Shown here piece after piece: positions 5,472 to 6,489 of a stretch of DNA of 6,489 bases. This stretch comes from JBGPIK01 sp041484845 (GTDB lineage Bacteria; Desulfobacterota; Binatia; UBA9968). The notes below the pieces were generated by a model. It made no database searches, was not told the DNA's origin, and worked only from the letters and a program-made list of their open reading frames with translations. Each line of letters starts with the position of its first letter. The stretch's first letter is position 1. The translations under genes were made by a program, and so were the position numbers. The DNA lies in assembly GCA_041484845.1 (NCBI GenBank), contig JBGPIK010000385.1, forward strand, positions 1 through 6,489, given 5' to 3'.

Positions 5472-5607
5472 GTCAGCATCCACCGGATTGAGACTAACAT
5501 TTCCCGCGAAACGCGCTGCTGCAATTTCCCCTCGATCTCTGCGACGAGCTGCTCCCGCCGGTATCCGTCTCCATCCAGGCCATTTCAAACTTGGTTGTGT
5601 CACTCAT
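5468..5607 (-). pseudogene. Small ORF after rmuC, apparently frameshifted
   Basis: From the ATG at 5607, one frame reads MSDTTKFEMAWMETD and then turns into a Ser-rich run ending at a TAG (5496-5494). Another frame, open from 5584, reads YRREQLVAEIEGKLQQRVSR and then EMLVSIRWMLT, a convincing amphipathic helical sequence, and ends at TGA 5470-5468, overlapping the ATG of the 74-aa ORF (ATGA). Joining the two needs a -1 shift near 5563-5566 and would give about 46 aa. The second frame has no ATG or GTG near its beginning, only TTG 5524 or CTG 5578. No classic slippery heptamer is visible, so a mutation or sequencing error is more likely than programmed shifting. No Shine-Dalgarno precedes 5607. 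Function unknown. Confidence 0.4.
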
Positions 5608-5625
5608 GATCGTTATTGAAGGCAA

Positions 5626-6489
5626 TCACTGATTTTCTTTCTTGAGTTCAAGTATCGTCAGTTGCCGTGGTTGAGTATCGACCGGTTCGATGACTGCGAT
5701 CTCTTCACCCGACGCTACGCCGAGTTCCTTGAAGCGCCTGGCGGCGGGCAGGACCCTATTTTCCAGGGAGCCAACGGCGCTGTTATACGCGCCGCTGGCT
5801 TTTTCGAGGCCGTTTCCGATGTCGGAAATATGCCCGGCCAGTGTTCTCATCCGCTCGTAAAGTTGCTTGCCTAAATCACTTATGGCCTGAGCGTTCTCGG
5901 CAATTTGTTCTTGTTTCCAACCGTACGCAACCGCATGGAGAAGCGCGATGAGTGTGGTGGGGGTCGCTAATACAACGCGTTTTTTCATGCCATCTTCTAT
6001 CAGTTGATGGTCAGCATCCGCTGCAGCGGCGAAGAATGACTCGCCGGGAATGAACATCACGACAAACTCCGGCGCTTTGTCGAATTGCTCCCAGTAGCTC
6101 TTGGCAGATAAGTCTGACATATGGGATCGAATCTGGGTGGCGTGGCGTGCCAAAGATTCCTTTCTCCCTTGCTCGGACTCTGCGGAAAGGGCATCGAGGT
6201 ACGCTTCAAGCGAGACCTTGGCGTCGACGACGATTTCGCGTCCGGCGGGGAGGTGAACTATAAGGTCAGGACGAATACGCCCTTGATCGGTTGAAACGCT
6301 TAGCTGTTCGGTAAAGTCGCAGTGCTCGGACATTCCGGCCAGCTCAACGACCCGCTTCAAAGTCATTTCACCCCACCGGCCGCGGATTTGCGGCGTTCTC
6401 AGGGCTGTGACTAGATTCGCGGTTTCCTTTTGAAGCTTTTCCTGGCTGTCGGTGAGCCCTTTCAAATTCGATTCGAGACTTGTATAGGC
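5626..6489 (-). CDS. rmuC: RmuC family DNA recombination protein, 5' end outside the window
   Basis: The C-terminal 287 residues of an RmuC protein; the frame is open to the window edge, so the N-terminal membrane anchor and coiled coil found in this family lie beyond 6489. Recognised from LQKETANLVTALRTPQIRGR, WGEMTLKRVVELAGM, the RPDLIVHLPAGREIVVDAKV core (DAK at 6225-6217), FVVMFIPGESFFAAA and the VLATPTTLIALLHAVAYGWK segment. The DLIV-x-VVDAK part resembles a PD-(D/E)XK nuclease core, the fold assigned to this family. In E. coli RmuC limits inversion at short repeats; its biochemical action is poorly known. Relatives also occur inside type I R-M and defence loci, which fits the hsdS remnant downstream. 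The C-terminus has the usual coiled-coil segment and ends in a charged tail. Nineteen bases separate its TGA from the next ATG, so it probably heads, or belongs to, the operon that ends with the ATPase. Confidence 0.95.
   Translation of the reverse strand, partial: AYTSLESNLKGLTDSQEKLQKETANLVTALRTPQIRGRWGEMTLKRVVELAGMSEHCDFTEQLSVSTDQGRIRPDLIVHLPAGREIVVDAKVSLEAYLDALSAESEQGRKESLARHATQIRSHMSDLSAKSYWEQFDKAPEFVVMFIPGESFFAAAADADHQLIEDGMKKRVVLATPTTLIALLHAVAYGWKQEQIAENAQAISDLGKQLYERMRTLAGHISDIGNGLEKASGAYNSAVGSLENRVLPAARRFKELGVASGEEIAVIEPVDTQPRQLTILELKKENQ

Noticed and set aside
5472..5603. N-terminal extension of the 74-aa ORF to a GTG at 5603
   Set aside because: The extension is an Arg/Ala/Gly-rich run, while another frame in the same DNA reads as a plausible helical protein that ends at the ATG of the 74-aa ORF.
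6109..6118. AAGTCTGAC in rmuC as a third, inverted copy of the direct repeat
   Set aside because: Only nine bases match, inside well-conserved rmuC coding sequence, with no flanking similarity.

Overview
The window is bacterial, and probably Gram-negative. It is densely coded, has ATG/GTG/TTG starts with Shine-Dalgarno sites, and carries RmuC, a type I restriction-modification (R-M) specificity-subunit remnant and a LysM protein with a signal peptide and one membrane anchor. The sequence does not fix the phylum. Most genes lie on the minus strand, so transcription runs mostly right to left.

Right half (6489 down to 2569, minus strand): a tightly packed operon. It starts with the C-terminal part of rmuC, whose 5' end lies outside the window. 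Next come a short reading frame that appears frameshifted (5607-5468), a 74-aa ORF (5471-5247) and a 67-aa ORF (5263-5060). The last gene is an 833-aa Rad50/SMC-like ATPase (5070-2569) with Walker A, a central CPLC zinc-hook-like motif, an ABC signature, Walker B and a switch histidine. Adjacent reading frames overlap by 3 to 17 bases, so the small proteins are probably made together with the ATPase.

Middle (2508 down to 1632): a cassette of about 0.88 kb bounded by two 27-bp direct repeats that match at 22 of 27 positions. It holds the last ~24 codons of a type I R-M specificity subunit (hsdS) and, coupled to it by a TGATG overlap, a four-helix-bundle protein fused to a topoisomerase-type C4 zinc finger. 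The hsdS homology stops at the inner edge of one repeat. I read this as a rearranged type I R-M or defence locus: rmuC, small ORFs and ATPase upstream of the hsdS position, and the four-helix gene downstream of it. No hsdM or hsdR is visible.

Left third (1-1631): a possible decayed second copy of the zinc-finger coding sequence (minus strand, about 1097-1146), an orphan beta-rich 126-aa ORF on the plus strand, about 450 bp without a convincing gene, and a LysM / coiled-coil / transmembrane protein on the minus strand. This third looks like a different genomic context from the operon.

The best candidate for an undescribed system is the coupled 74-aa / 67-aa / ATPase module next to rmuC and an hsdS scar. 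A defensive role is inferred from domain content and neighbours and is not shown by the sequence.
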